A stretch of DNA of 14,715 nt from Dehalococcoidia bacterium (lineage in GTDB: Bacteria; Chloroflexota; Dehalococcoidia; E44-bin15), in the NCBI GenBank assembly GCA_030619615.1, contig JAUXBC010000011.1, forward strand, positions 1 through 14,715, given 5' to 3'. Below, in pieces: positions 1 through 8,346 of this stretch. The notes under the pieces were generated by a model, which was not told the DNA's origin, did no database searches, and saw only the letters and a program-made list of their open reading frames with translations. The position numbers and the translations under genes are program-made. How positions within the stretch are numbered: the first letter of the stretch is position 1; each line of letters starts with the position of its first letter.

Positions 1-696
1 CAGCTCGTGAAATCCAAGAATCTCACCGTAGTGCTCAATAATACAAGAGCTTATCAGCGTCTCCTCATCCTCGGGAAGCCTGACATCGACAAGGGGAGGG
101 AAGGCTCGCCTCGTTACATCATACGCTGTCTTCAAGATAAAGAGGGCCACACCGAGAGCGATAATAGGGTCAAGGATATTAAGCCCGGTTATGCGCACCA
201 CAACCAGCCCGCCTAACACCCCCAGGGAGGTATAGACGTCCGTGGTGAGATGGCGAGCATCCGCCTCCAGCGCTATCGAGTCCGTTTCCCTGGCGATGCG
301 CAGCAGGTGGCGAGAGACGAGAATGTTGACTACCACCGAGGCCGCCATCACCGCGATCCCAATACTCAGGTACTCGACTGCTGCCCCTACCACGATTCTT
401 TTCGTCGCTTCATAAACTATGAAAGCAGCAGCGACGAAGATCAGGCCAGCCTCTATGGTGCCACTGATATTCTCCACCTTGCCATGGCCAAAGGGGTGCT
501 CCCTATCCGCAGGCCTGCCGGCAATCCGCAAGCTGAAAAAGGCGATCAAGGCCGCCACCAGGTCGATGCCACTGTGGATCGCCTCGGCGATAATGCTGAT
601 GCTGCCACTTAAGATCCCTGCCGCCACCTTGAGCAGGATGAGCAGGGTGTTGGAAAAGACGGAAAGCCCCGCAGCACCGGTCCTGGTTTTGAACAT
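1..696 (-). CDS. Cation diffusion facilitator (CDF) family metal efflux transporter, 3' end missing
   Basis: The first 232 codons of a CDF transporter, an inner-membrane exchanger of divalent metal for protons. The reading frame is open to the window edge, so the end of the membrane domain and the cytoplasmic C-terminal domain are only partly present. Transmembrane segment 2 carries HSGID (H41, D45), followed by the family motif HPFGHGK (67-73). Transmembrane segment 5 carries ADARHLTTD (H149, D153). These four residues form the H-D-H-D metal site known from zinc-type CDF proteins, so zinc is the likely substrate (inference); manganese or iron cannot be excluded. The ATG at 696 is preceded by an AGAGG-type ribosome binding site and lies 4 bp after the secF stop codon, so it is probably the last or a late gene of a secD-secF operon. 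A link to protein export is not implied by the sequence. Confidence 0.9.
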   Translation of the reverse strand, partial: MFKTRTGAAGLSVFSNTLLILLKVAAGILSGSISIIAEAIHSGIDLVAALIAFFSLRIAGRPADREHPFGHGKVENISGTIEAGLIFVAAAFIVYEATKRIVVGAAVEYLSIGIAVMAASVVVNILVSRHLLRIARETDSIALEADARHLTTDVYTSLGVLGGLVVVRITGLNILDPIIALGVALFILKTAYDVTRRAFPPLVDVRLPEDEETLISSCIIEHYGEILGFHEL

Positions 697-700
697 CTCA

Positions 701-1666
701 TCAACCTCTGGCGGGCACTCGCCTCGGCCGCACCCAACTGAAGAGCCTGCCGATCTTTTTATTCTCCCAGACGATGAGTAGCTGGCTGGCAATACAGATG
801 GAGCTATAAGTGCCGGTGATGACGCCGATTAACAGGACAAGGACAAAGTTGTGGATGGTTACCCCGCCAAAGAGGAACAGGGCGAGCAGGACAAATAGGG
901 TGGTTAAGCTGGTGCTAAGGGAACGTCCCAGGGTCTCCATAATGCTGTTGTTGATCGTGGTCTCCAAAGCGCTACCGGGGCTTTTAGCTACGTTCTCGCG
1001 GATGCGGTCGAAGACGACGATGGTATCATTGACGCTATAGCCGATCACGGTGAGAACGCCGGCGATGAACATGACGTCGATCTCCATAAGGAAGAAAAAA
1101 CCAAGGAAGGCGTAGATGCCGAGAACGATGAGTACATCATGCACCAGAGCCACGATGGCGCAGACGCCAAATCGTAAGGACCTCATTAGCCGGCGAAAGG
1201 CCCAGGTAACGTAGAGCAGGATGCCCACCGCGGCAACGGCAACGGCAAGAGCGGCCTTGCTGGCAATACCTCTAGCCATGCTGGGAGAAATATCGTAGGA
1301 ACTTAGAATTTCAACAGGTCCGAACCTCTCCTCCAGAGCCCTCCTTATCGACTCTTCCTCTGTCATCATCTCCCCTGTCTCGGGGTCCTTTACCTCCTCT
1401 GCCAGCTTGCCGGTGCGGACGATGAAAGTGCCCTCCCCGGTTCCTTGAATGATCGCTTCGCTGTGGCCCACGGTTGCCATCTCCTCCTGTAGCTCCGCCT
1501 GCTCCACCTCCTGCTCGAAGCTCAGAGTCATCATCGAGCCGCTGGTGAACTCGATGCCCCAGGCGAGGCCAAAGGGGCCAACGGGAATGAGGAAGACGAT
1601 CCCGATGAGGATAATGATCCCAGAGATGAGGAAATACCATTTCCTTCTGCCAACGAAGTTGATCAC
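701..1666 (-). CDS. secF: Protein translocase subunit SecF
   Basis: SecF is the inner-membrane partner of SecD. The pair uses the proton gradient to pull preproteins through SecYEG and release them outside. The 321-residue protein has transmembrane segment 1 at about 11-30, then a periplasmic domain starting with the motif GIEFTSGS (37-44), where most family members have D/E-F-x-G-G. Five more membrane segments follow from about 138, with the signature VIGYSVNDTIVVFDRIREN at 207-225; its Asp and Arg belong to the proton-relay region in the family. The start is GTG at 1666, chosen because AGGAGA lies 7 bp upstream and the N-terminus aligns with SecF proteins (basic stretch before segment 1). 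It begins 16 bp after the secD stop, so co-transcription is very likely. Length is normal. Confidence 0.96.
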   Translation of the reverse strand: MINFVGRRKWYFLISGIIILIGIVFLIPVGPFGLAWGIEFTSGSMMTLSFEQEVEQAELQEEMATVGHSEAIIQGTGEGTFIVRTGKLAEEVKDPETGEMMTEEESIRRALEERFGPVEILSSYDISPSMARGIASKAALAVAVAAVGILLYVTWAFRRLMRSLRFGVCAIVALVHDVLIVLGIYAFLGFFFLMEIDVMFIAGVLTVIGYSVNDTIVVFDRIRENVAKSPGSALETTINNSIMETLGRSLSTSLTTLFVLLALFLFGGVTIHNFVLVLLIGVITGTYSSICIASQLLIVWENKKIGRLFSWVRPRRVPARG

Positions 1667-1682
1667 CTAGCTTCTCCTATAA

Positions 1683-3179
1683 TCATGGCCGAAATAGCGA
1701 TATCCTCCTTGCCAGAGGGGTGAACACGATCGTGCGCAAAAAGGTCCTGGTAACAACGATTGCCGTGAACATGCTTACCGCCACCCCAATACCCAGAGTG
1801 AGAGCAAACCCCATCACTGGGGCAGCGCCGAATGTGCTCCCAAACCAGAAGAGGATGGCGCAGATTATGAGAGTAGATACATTGCTATCGCGGATCGCGG
1901 GCCAGGCGCGGCTAAAGCCTGTCTCAATAGCGGCCCTCAGGCTCTTTCCCCCCCTTATCTCCTCCTTCACCCTCTCGAAGATGAGGATGTTGGCATCAAC
2001 GGCTATCCCTAGAGAGAGGATCAGGGCGGCAATTCCTGCGAGGGTCAGGGTAACCGGCCACAATTTGAAAATGGTGAGCAATATAGCGCCATAGATGAAT
2101 AGGGCAATACATGCCAAAACGCCGGGGACCCGATAGTAAAGGATCATGAACAGCAGTAGAAGCGCCAACCCGATTATCCCCGCCATCAGGCTCTTCTCCA
2201 GAGACTCGGCACCAAGGGTGGGATCTACCTTCTGTGTCCTGACCTCATGAAGAGTAAGGGGCAGCGCCCCTGTATTCAGTTGGATCGCTAGCGTCTGCGC
2301 ATCGCTTAAGGTCATGCCCTCGATAATGCCACTCTCCCTTATCTGAGCCTTGACCGTCGGCGCCGAGATAAGCTCGTTATCGAGGAAGATGCCCAGGGGT
2401 TGCTCAATGAGCCGCCCTGTGATCTGGTAGAAGAGCTCCGCCCCCTCCTCCTTCCACTCGAAGGCTACCACAGGCTCAGCGGTCTGAGGATTTATATCTA
2501 CATAGGTATTCGGCATGAGGTAGGCACCGGTAAGCGCCTTCTCCTGCCCATCGATATTTCCCGTGGCCGGGACCCACAGATTAGCGACCGGCTCGTCAAC
2601 AGCATGATCATATACAAACCCGGAGTCGACCGTAATAATATTGCTGGCCTCATCCACTGCTATTATCGTTTTGGCCTCTGCCGTATCCTCGGAGCCGACC
2701 GCAAAGACGTCTCCAACAGCGAAATCTGTAACATCGTCAACAGCGATCTGCGTGTCCCCCGCATCTACCCCCGCGGCGACGGAGGTGCTCCCGCTCGTGG
2801 CTGGCTCCCGGAAAACAAGTTCCGCCGTCTTGCCCACCAATTCCTTGGCCCCCTCGATGTCGGCAAACCCTGGAAGCTGAACGACAATGCGGTCCGGGCT
2901 CATTGTATAGATATCGGGCTCGCTGACGCCCCATTCATCGACCCGGTCCTCAATGATCCGCCTCGTCTCCTCAAGGCGCCCTTCCCGCTGCCCCTCAGGG
3001 ATGTCGCTAAAATCAGCCTGATATTCCAGATAGACGCCCCCCCTGAGGTCCAGCCCCAATACCACCCCTTCCCGCTCGCCGATAAGGGGCAGGTCGATAG
3101 GGTCTATTGCCATCACCGAGGCGGTGAAGGCGATGATCAGAGCTATGCCCACCAGCGTCAGAATATTCCTTCTACTCAT
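1683..3179 (-). CDS. secD: Protein translocase subunit SecD, with an extra module in the first periplasmic domain
   Basis: SecD works with SecF after SecYEG-SecA translocation. The 498-residue protein has an N-terminal membrane segment (about 6-25), the motif GLDLRGG (42-48), a large periplasmic domain with PLGIFLDNELISAP (261-274), then five membrane segments from about 330. The signature GIAVDANILIFERVKEE (391-407) includes D395, the position of the key Asp in this family. The ATG at 3179 has AAAGG upstream. Between LVFREP (121-126) and WVPATG (202-207) there is a Gly/Asp/Val-rich insertion of about 70 residues, described as its own feature. The gene sits 96 bp after the upstream nucleotidyltransferase. 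That gap holds a TTGACA overlapping the previous stop codon but no good -10, and a weak 6-bp hairpin with no T-run, so the transcription start is unresolved. Confidence 0.96.
   Translation of the reverse strand: MSRRNILTLVGIALIIAFTASVMAIDPIDLPLIGEREGVVLGLDLRGGVYLEYQADFSDIPEGQREGRLEETRRIIEDRVDEWGVSEPDIYTMSPDRIVVQLPGFADIEGAKELVGKTAELVFREPATSGSTSVAAGVDAGDTQIAVDDVTDFAVGDVFAVGSEDTAEAKTIIAVDEASNIITVDSGFVYDHAVDEPVANLWVPATGNIDGQEKALTGAYLMPNTYVDINPQTAEPVVAFEWKEEGAELFYQITGRLIEQPLGIFLDNELISAPTVKAQIRESGIIEGMTLSDAQTLAIQLNTGALPLTLHEVRTQKVDPTLGAESLEKSLMAGIIGLALLLLFMILYYRVPGVLACIALFIYGAILLTIFKLWPVTLTLAGIAALILSLGIAVDANILIFERVKEEIRGGKSLRAAIETGFSRAWPAIRDSNVSTLIICAILFWFGSTFGAAPVMGFALTLGIGVAVSMFTAIVVTRTFLRTIVFTPLARRISLFRP
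2583..2795 (-). other. Inserted beta-rich module inside SecD (residues about 129-199)
   Basis: This stretch interrupts the conserved order LVFREP...WVPATG. It contains GDTQIAVDDVTDFAVGDVFA (141-160), then TIIAVDEASNIITVDSGF (171-188), then YDHAVDEPVA. The pattern (G-x-T-x-I-x-V, x-F-x-V-G-D, an alternating hydrophobic strand, then a short HA-x-D/G turn) resembles small beta modules I know from tail-fibre-like and secreted bacterial proteins. That likeness is by eye only. It is in frame with no stop, and codon use is similar to the rest of secD, so it looks like a stable part of the protein rather than a recent insertion. Its place predicts a periplasmic or extracellular position next to the P1 domain that contacts emerging preproteins. 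Confidence 0.6.
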
Positions 3180-3275
3180 TTTTTCGACCTTTAGGCTGAC
3201 CTAGATTGTTCTAATATGGCTTTCGTAACCTAAGGGCCTCATGGAGCCCCTTTCTTGTTCTTTAGCTAGGTTATG

Positions 3276-4724
3276 TCAACTTTGTTTCTCAAGGGAGAGG
3301 TGCTTTTGGGCGAAGGAAAGCGCCTCCTCCTTGGTGGCGATCTCCCCAGAAGCCTGTGCCTCGCGCACCGCCTCTAAAAGCTCGCCTATCTTTGGACCCG
3401 GCCTCATGCCGAAGATATCGATTAGATCGTGTCCATCGATCAGCTTTGGTGGCGAAACCACGCTCTCCTCCCTGAGGCGCTCCTCCAGGGCATAAGAAAG
3501 CCTCTGGGCATGCTGCCGCCACTCTTCAAGGTTTAACTGTGGCCCTCTGGTTGCCAGATGGTCGGCAAGATTGAGTAAGATGGTATCGATACCCACCTCA
3601 TCGGTGTCCCTGAAGTAGCGGTAGATGGCACGATGGGAAGGCAGCTCTTCGCCGCTCATTTGCCCGGGGCGGAGATGGTGCGTCACCATTTCTTGCACCA
3701 TATCCCTCTCCCGGGTGCTGAACCTCAATCGCTCCAAAACGCCTGCGACAATGCTTGCTCCCTCCTTAGCATGCCCCAAGAAACGCATCCTGCCCTTTTC
3801 ATCGATAGACCTGGTCTTAGGCTTGGCCACATCGTGGAGCAGCGCGGCAAGCTTCAGCAGAGCCTTCCTGCTATGGCCGCTAGCCACCTCCTCCTCGAAG
3901 TGTTCCTCCAGCGCCGCTGACCAGGGGGCAAGGGCTAGAATTTCCTCATTATAAAGAGCTGACCCCTCAATCCTGAGCAGAAACTCAATAGCAGCAACCG
4001 TCTCTATGGAATGCTCAAAAACATCCCAGAAATGTTCCTTGGGCTGCTCCGCCCCCTTGGTCACAGAAAGCTCGGGGAGGATCGCTAAAAGCAGGCCAAG
4101 CTCGTCGAGCAAGCGGAGCCACTCCGCAGCCTTGGGGGCAGCAAGAAGACGGCAGAGTTCATCGCGCACCCTCTCAGAGGCAACATGCGTAATAAGTTGG
4201 TGGTGACGCTCAATTTGTGTTCTTGTTTCGCCATCGATGGAGAAGCCAAATTCAGCGCCAAGGCGCAGGGCGCGCAGGAGGCGCAGCGGGTCTCGTTGAA
4301 ATGCGGCCTCGCTGATGGCGCGTACCACCCCTGCCTCCAGGTCTTGCTGTCCCCCGAAGGGATCGATAAAGGGAGCGCTTGGGTCCTCTATCTCCCTTAG
4401 ATTTATCGCAATAGCGTTTATAGTGAAGTCCCGCTGGGCAAGGTCCTCCTCGATGCTGCCGCGCATTGTGGAGAAATCGAGATGAGGGTTTCTTTCTCCG
4501 CGGAGAACCACCCTTGCTATTTCATTGACCTCGTCCAGAGGCACATATCTACCCCCGAGGGCGCGAGCCAACTCAGGGGCAAGCTCCAAGGCCTTGGCGT
4601 GGACGACCAAATCGACGTCCCCAGTGGCTCGCCCCATTAAGGCGTCACGCACAAAACCACCGCTGAGGTAACACTCGATAGAGCGCTGGGCGAGAAGCTC
4701 CCTCAACGATATTAAGACCTGCAT
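3276..4724 (-). CDS. cca: CCA-adding / poly(A) polymerase-type tRNA nucleotidyltransferase with HD domain
   Basis: A class II nucleotidyltransferase likely to build or repair the CCA end of tRNA. Visible in the 482-residue protein: GGFVRD (22-27), the metal-binding pair DVD (D36, D38), the QRDFTINAIA block (97-106; R98 and D99 match the usual R-R-D), DPFGG (121-125), and the RNA-binding segment LRLLRALRLGAEFGFSID (147-164). A C-terminal HD phosphohydrolase domain follows with LLHDVAK (295-301), GHAKEGA (317-323) and THHLRP (348-353). From sequence alone, full CCA addition cannot be separated from A-only addition or a poly(A) polymerase role. The start is ATG at 4724. The frame stays open upstream to a GTG at 4847, but that part overlaps the def terminator hairpin and adds nothing conserved. 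The ribosome site before 4724 is weak (GAGA), so a start between the two remains possible. Confidence 0.88.
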   Translation of the reverse strand: MQVLISLRELLAQRSIECYLSGGFVRDALMGRATGDVDLVVHAKALELAPELARALGGRYVPLDEVNEIARVVLRGERNPHLDFSTMRGSIEEDLAQRDFTINAIAINLREIEDPSAPFIDPFGGQQDLEAGVVRAISEAAFQRDPLRLLRALRLGAEFGFSIDGETRTQIERHHQLITHVASERVRDELCRLLAAPKAAEWLRLLDELGLLLAILPELSVTKGAEQPKEHFWDVFEHSIETVAAIEFLLRIEGSALYNEEILALAPWSAALEEHFEEEVASGHSRKALLKLAALLHDVAKPKTRSIDEKGRMRFLGHAKEGASIVAGVLERLRFSTRERDMVQEMVTHHLRPGQMSGEELPSHRAIYRYFRDTDEVGIDTILLNLADHLATRGPQLNLEEWRQHAQRLSYALEERLREESVVSPPKLIDGHDLIDIFGMRPGPKIGELLEAVREAQASGEIATKEEALSFAQKHLSLEKQS

Positions 4725-4818
4725 AATCTCTTTTTTCGGACTTAAGCGCTGCACCCTATTCAGCTCCCTCCCCAATCGAGGCAATCCTCCTGAGATAGCC
4801 CCTAATTCGAAAAACTCG

Positions 4819-4873
4819 AAAAAAGCGGGACTTTTTGAAAAGGCCACTGTTCGAAAAAAGCCATCAGTCCCGC
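4819..4873 (-). terminator. Rho-independent terminator after def
   Basis: On the minus strand GCGGGACT (4866-4873) pairs perfectly with AGTCCCGC (4825-4832), and the second arm is followed at once by TTTTTT (4819-4824). The loop is long (33 nt). It lies 24 bp after the def stop codon and before the nucleotidyltransferase start, which fits a transcription unit border. Confidence 0.72.
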
Positions 4874-4896
4874 CTTAATAGGGTCTGGTAATACGC

Positions 4897-5388
4897 CTAT
4901 ATTTCTGGCGCTTCGGCCCCGGCCTCTACCTCAAATAGCTTTTCCATGCTTTCCAAATAGTCCACGTACAAAACGCCGTTCAGGTGGTCTATCTCATGCT
5001 CCAGGGCCTGGGCCATGAGCTCCTCCCCTTTGACGCGAACCTCCTTCCCATGGCGGTCGAGCCCTTTCACTGTGACCTTCGCCGAGCGCTTGATCTCCCC
5101 TCGGTAACCGGGGATACTCAGGCATCCCTCCTCAACGGTGCGCCCCCCAGACCTCTTCACAATCTGAGGGTTCACCAAAGCCAGAGTTTCCTCGCCGGGT
5201 AGCTCAATCACAACCACCCGCAGCGGAACTCCAATTTGAGGTGCCGCCAGCCCGACACCTCGGGCATGGTGCAGGGTCTCCACCATGTCATCGATGAGTC
5301 GCTGGATAGAGCCATCGATATTTCTTACCCTCTTCGATTTCTGGCGAAGCGGGGAGTCAGGGTAAAGGCTAATAGGAAGGACCGCCAT
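4897..5388 (-). CDS. def: Peptide deformylase
   Basis: Removes the formyl group from the initiator methionine of new proteins in the cytoplasm, using a metal ion (commonly Fe2+). All three family motifs are present in the 163-residue protein: GVGLAAPQ (44-51), EEGCLS (86-91; C89 is a metal ligand) and HEIDH (131-135; H131 and H135 metal ligands, E132 catalytic). The ATG at 5388 was chosen because it gives the usual N-terminus (MAVLPISLYPD) and has AGGGGGG five bases upstream. Upstream in-frame ATG (5412) and TTG (5421) codons would add 8 or 11 unconserved residues. A consensus promoter lies about 50 bp upstream and a terminator follows, so def can be transcribed alone, although it also follows priA as in many bacteria. 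Confidence 0.97.
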   Translation of the reverse strand: MAVLPISLYPDSPLRQKSKRVRNIDGSIQRLIDDMVETLHHARGVGLAAPQIGVPLRVVVIELPGEETLALVNPQIVKRSGGRTVEEGCLSIPGYRGEIKRSAKVTVKGLDRHGKEVRVKGEELMAQALEHEIDHLNGVLYVDYLESMEKLFEVEAGAEAPEI

Positions 5389-5439
5389 TGATTCCCCCCT
5401 GATTTTTGCCATATTTGCCAAGGCGGAACAGCGATTAAG

Positions 5440-5468
5440 ATTATAGCGAGAAGGCGCTTCCTTGTCAA
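5440..5468 (-). promoter_or_regulatory. Consensus sigma70-type promoter for def
   Basis: On the minus strand: TTGACA (5463-5468), a 17-bp spacer, then TATAAT (5440-5445). Both hexamers are perfect and the spacing is ideal. The -35 box contains the TGA stop codon of priA. The expected transcript start is near 5433, giving a leader of about 45 nt before the def ATG at 5388. Confidence 0.88.
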
Positions 5469-7909
5469 AGAAGGCTCACCGCATCGATATCCACGATCCA
5501 TCCTTGGGGGATGGGCACCTGAGTGAGAAGACGGGCTGGATCATCGCCCCGAAGAATGATTTGCCAGCGAAAGCGGCCTCGAACCCTCTGGATAAAGGCA
5601 GGCGAGGGCCCGATGAGGGAAATTCTCATGCCCCAGGAGTCCCTCTCCTCCTTGAGGAGCTGATGCATTCTCTGGGCCTCTCTTTGGCATAGGGCGTTAT
5701 TGGGGCTGGTGTAAAGAAGGCGCACCAATCGGTTGAAAGGGGGGTTTTCATACTGGCGGCGGAGCGAGATCTCCTGCTCATAGAAGGAGCCATAGTCATG
5801 TTTTGCCGCACAAGCGATGGCATAGTGCTCAGGGGTGTAGCTCTGCACGATGACATGCCCAGCGAGCGCGCCTCGCCCCGCTCTACCTGCTACCTGGCTG
5901 ACAATCTGGAAGGTTCGTTCGCTGGCTCTGAAGTCGGGGAGGTGGAGGCTGATGTCGGCATTGATCACCCCAACCAGGGTAACCAAAGGGAGGTCCAAGC
6001 CCTTGGCGATCATCTGGGTGCCGATGAGGACGTCTGCCTCGCGGGCCAGAAACTTATCCAGGATTTCCTCATGGGAATGCTTGCCTCTGGTGACATCGCT
6101 GTCCCAGCGCAGCAGATTTGCCCCAGGGAAGGCGCGACCGGTCTCCTCCTCCACCTTCTGGGTGCCGATGCCCAGAAACTTGATCCTCTTGCTGCCACAT
6201 TGAGGGCAAAAATCGGGAACCGCCATTCGGTTGTTGCACTGGTGGCAGACCAGCCCCTCCCCTGCTGAGTGATATGTAAGCGAGACGTCGCATCTCCTGC
6301 AGCGAAGCACATATCCGCAATCGCGACACTGGACGAAGGTGGCGGTGCCCCTCCGATTAAGGAACAATATCACCTGCTCCTTTGCTGCTAAGGCCTGCTC
6401 CATCCGCTGGGCTAGCGACCTACTGAAGATGCTCCTATTTCCCGCCTTGAGCTCCTCCCTCAGGTCAACAACCTCCACCTTTGGCAGCAAATCCTCCTCC
6501 CTTCCTCTGGCGATCCGCTCCGGTAACTCCAGAAGACGGTAATCGCCAATCTGGCTGCGATAGTAGGTGGCGACGTCCGGGGTGGCGCTGCCCAGGATCA
6601 CCACCGAGCCGGTGAGCTCGGCAAGTTTTATGGCCACATCGCGGGCATGGTAGCGGGGCGATTGCTCCTGCTGCTTATAGGTCCACTCATGCTCTTCATC
6701 GATGACGATGAGCCCCAGGTCTGGCTGGGGGGCAAAGATCGCCCCTCGCGGCCCAATGACCACATCGAAAGCGCCCTCCTTAATCCGCCACCACTCATCG
6801 AACTGCTCCCCCACCGAAAGCCTGCTATGAAGCACAGCAACCCTATGGGCAAAGCGCGAGGCGAAACGGTCGATGGTCTGTGGAGTGAGAGCGATCTCAG
6901 GGACAAGGACGATGCCTCGCTTACCTTGCGAGATTGCCTGCTCCAGGGCACGAAGATAGATCTCCGTCTTGCCGCTCCCGGTGACGCCATGGAGGAGGAA
7001 TACGGGAGGCTTTCCACCATCCCCTTTTTCGACCTCCATGGCCGCTTTGATTTCCCTCCAGGCCGCCTCCTGCGCTGGAGTGAGGGAAAGGAAAGAGGCG
7101 GGCGTAAAGGTGCGATGAGCCAGAGGGTCGCGGTGCACCCGAACCTGCTCGATGGCGACCAACCCCTTTCTTCTCAGCGCCTCCACTGCCGCCATGGAAC
7201 AGCGAGCGCCCTTTTTTGCCTCAGAAAGGGGGATGGGTCGAGGTTCTGCTGAGAGAAGCTTTAGAAGCTCCGCTTGCTTGGCGGCTCCTCTCGCCTTAAG
7301 GAGGCTGACTATCTCTTGCACCCCCTCCACTTCAAGGGCAAGGCGAAGGTAAGGCACAACCTTCGCTCTCACCCTGACCCTCTCCAGTTCCTGGGTTTTA
7401 GTTACCAGCCTTTTTCGAACAAGTTGACCGATAACGATCCTGGCCTCCTTTTTACCCAAAGCCTTCTCCACCTCTGCCACCGCTACTTTCCCTTTCCTCA
7501 GGAGAAGCCCAACAAGCTCCCTTTGTTGGGGGGTAAGCGAGGAGATAGTGTCCTCATTGGGACGGGCAGCCAGGGTGAGAAAGGTGATCAACCTGCGCTC
7601 GAAACCGGGGGGCATCATCGAAGCGGCGGCATCGAAAAGCGATGAAAGATAGCGCTCACTGATCCAGCGGGCCAGTTCAACCTGGGCCGGGGATAGTATC
7701 GGCCGCGGGTCGATGAGGCCGCTAATATCCCTGGTCTCCTCAACCGAGGGATATTCTGTTAACTGGAAGAGGATGCCCTGCAAAATTCTGGGGCCAAAGG
7801 GAACCCAGACCGCATGACCGACCTCCAGGGACATATCGAGGGGCAGCGCGTAGCTAAAGGTTCGGCGCTCCACCCCAGGAGAATTGACCACGACCTCAGC
7901 GTATCTCAT
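5465..7909 (-). CDS. priA: Primosomal protein N' / replication restart helicase PriA
   Basis: A 3'-to-5' superfamily 2 DNA helicase that recognises stalled forks and reloads the replisome. In the 814-residue protein, an N-terminal DNA-binding domain (about 1-110) leads to the helicase core with Walker A GVTGSGKT (308-315), Walker B DEEH (404-407), GSATP (440-444), and motif VI QVAGRAGRG (672-680). The zinc-binding insertion has eight Cys at 528, 531, 537, 540, 555, 558, 568 and 571, as in intact PriA. All catalytic motifs are present. The ATG at 7909 is chosen over an in-frame TTG at 7924 because it gives the usual N-terminus (MRYAEV) and follows purine-rich GGTGGAAAGGGA. The gene lies after the rplS terminator. 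I see no clear promoter of its own in the 60-bp gap, so read-through from rplS is possible. Its stop codon lies inside the def promoter. Confidence 0.97.
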   Translation of the reverse strand: MRYAEVVVNSPGVERRTFSYALPLDMSLEVGHAVWVPFGPRILQGILFQLTEYPSVEETRDISGLIDPRPILSPAQVELARWISERYLSSLFDAAASMMPPGFERRLITFLTLAARPNEDTISSLTPQQRELVGLLLRKGKVAVAEVEKALGKKEARIVIGQLVRKRLVTKTQELERVRVRAKVVPYLRLALEVEGVQEIVSLLKARGAAKQAELLKLLSAEPRPIPLSEAKKGARCSMAAVEALRRKGLVAIEQVRVHRDPLAHRTFTPASFLSLTPAQEAAWREIKAAMEVEKGDGGKPPVFLLHGVTGSGKTEIYLRALEQAISQGKRGIVLVPEIALTPQTIDRFASRFAHRVAVLHSRLSVGEQFDEWWRIKEGAFDVVIGPRGAIFAPQPDLGLIVIDEEHEWTYKQQEQSPRYHARDVAIKLAELTGSVVILGSATPDVATYYRSQIGDYRLLELPERIARGREEDLLPKVEVVDLREELKAGNRSIFSRSLAQRMEQALAAKEQVILFLNRRGTATFVQCRDCGYVLRCRRCDVSLTYHSAGEGLVCHQCNNRMAVPDFCPQCGSKRIKFLGIGTQKVEEETGRAFPGANLLRWDSDVTRGKHSHEEILDKFLAREADVLIGTQMIAKGLDLPLVTLVGVINADISLHLPDFRASERTFQIVSQVAGRAGRGALAGHVIVQSYTPEHYAIACAAKHDYGSFYEQEISLRRQYENPPFNRLVRLLYTSPNNALCQREAQRMHQLLKEERDSWGMRISLIGPSPAFIQRVRGRFRWQIILRGDDPARLLTQVPIPQGWIVDIDAVSLL

Positions 7910-7927
7910 TCCCTTTCCACCCAAAGG

Positions 7928-7969
7928 AAAAGACGAGGGATTGAAAGGTGCTCCATCGCCTCGTCTTTT
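7928..7969 (-). terminator. Rho-independent terminator after rplS
   Basis: An 11-bp perfect inverted repeat, AAAAGACGAGG at 7928-7938 and CCTCGTCTTTT at 7959-7969, with a 20-nt loop, starting 2 bp beyond the rplS stop. Being A/T-flanked on both sides it has the form of a two-way terminator, but no plus-strand gene arrives here. It separates the trmD-rplS group from priA. Confidence 0.82.
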
Positions 7970-7971
7970 AC

Positions 7972-8331
7972 CTATCCTCCCTTTCGCACTTTTGGCCTTC
8001 TCTCTTTTATCCGCGCCTTCTTGGCGGTAAGCCCGCGCAGATAATAGAGCTTGGCCCGGCGCACCTGACCGTGGCGCAGTACCTCCACCTTTTCTAGGGA
8101 CGGGGAGTGAAGGAAGAAGGTGCGTTCCACGCCAACCCCGTAGGCAACACGCCTCACTGTGAAGTTGGCATTGGCACTGCCCTTCCTCACCCTGATCACC
8201 ACCCCTTGGAAAACCTGAGAGCGCACCCGCTCCCCTTCCACCGCCCTTATGCTCACCTTAACCGTATCGCCGGCGCTGATCACGGGGATATTGGGATTTG
8301 GCTCAACTGGAACTAGCGTCGAGATGTCCAT
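7972..8331 (-). CDS. rplS: 50S ribosomal protein L19
   Basis: L19 sits at the 30S-50S interface of the ribosome. The 119-residue protein is close to the usual 115-120. Family blocks seen: [20 protein letters not shown] (21-40), [11 protein letters not shown] (41-51), [20 protein letters not shown] (57-76) and [20 protein letters not shown] (91-110). The ATG at 8331 has AAAGG seven bases upstream. It follows the ClpP-like gene by 15 bp and is followed by a strong terminator. The usual neighbour trmD is nearby, but here one extra gene lies between them. Confidence 0.98.
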   Translation of the reverse strand: MDISTLVPVEPNPNIPVISAGDTVKVSIRAVEGERVRSQVFQGVVIRVRKGSANANFTVRRVAYGVGVERTFFLHSPSLEKVEVLRHGQVRRAKLYYLRGLTAKKARIKERRPKVRKGG

Positions 8332-8346
8332 TTCTATACCTTTCGT

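Noticed and set aside
2400..3194. Long plus-strand open frame opposite secD (264 codons)
   Set aside because: Its product resembles no family and it lies wholly antisense to a clear secD; it follows from the codon bias of the real gene.
3228..3250. GC-rich hairpin between the nucleotidyltransferase and secD
   Set aside because: The stem is about 6 bp with a bulge and there is no T-run on the minus strand, so I do not call a terminator.
3251..3279. Possible secD promoter with TTGACA (minus strand 3274-3279) overlapping the nucleotidyltransferase stop
   Set aside because: At a 17-bp spacing the -10 would be AAGAAA, which is too weak; no better -10 lies at 16 or 18 bp.
4725..4847. Longer nucleotidyltransferase starting at GTG 4847
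   Set aside because: The added part overlaps the def terminator hairpin and has low-complexity, unconserved residues.
6647..7252. Plus-strand open frame of 201 codons opposite priA
   Set aside because: Antisense to the conserved helicase core with no recognisable domain.
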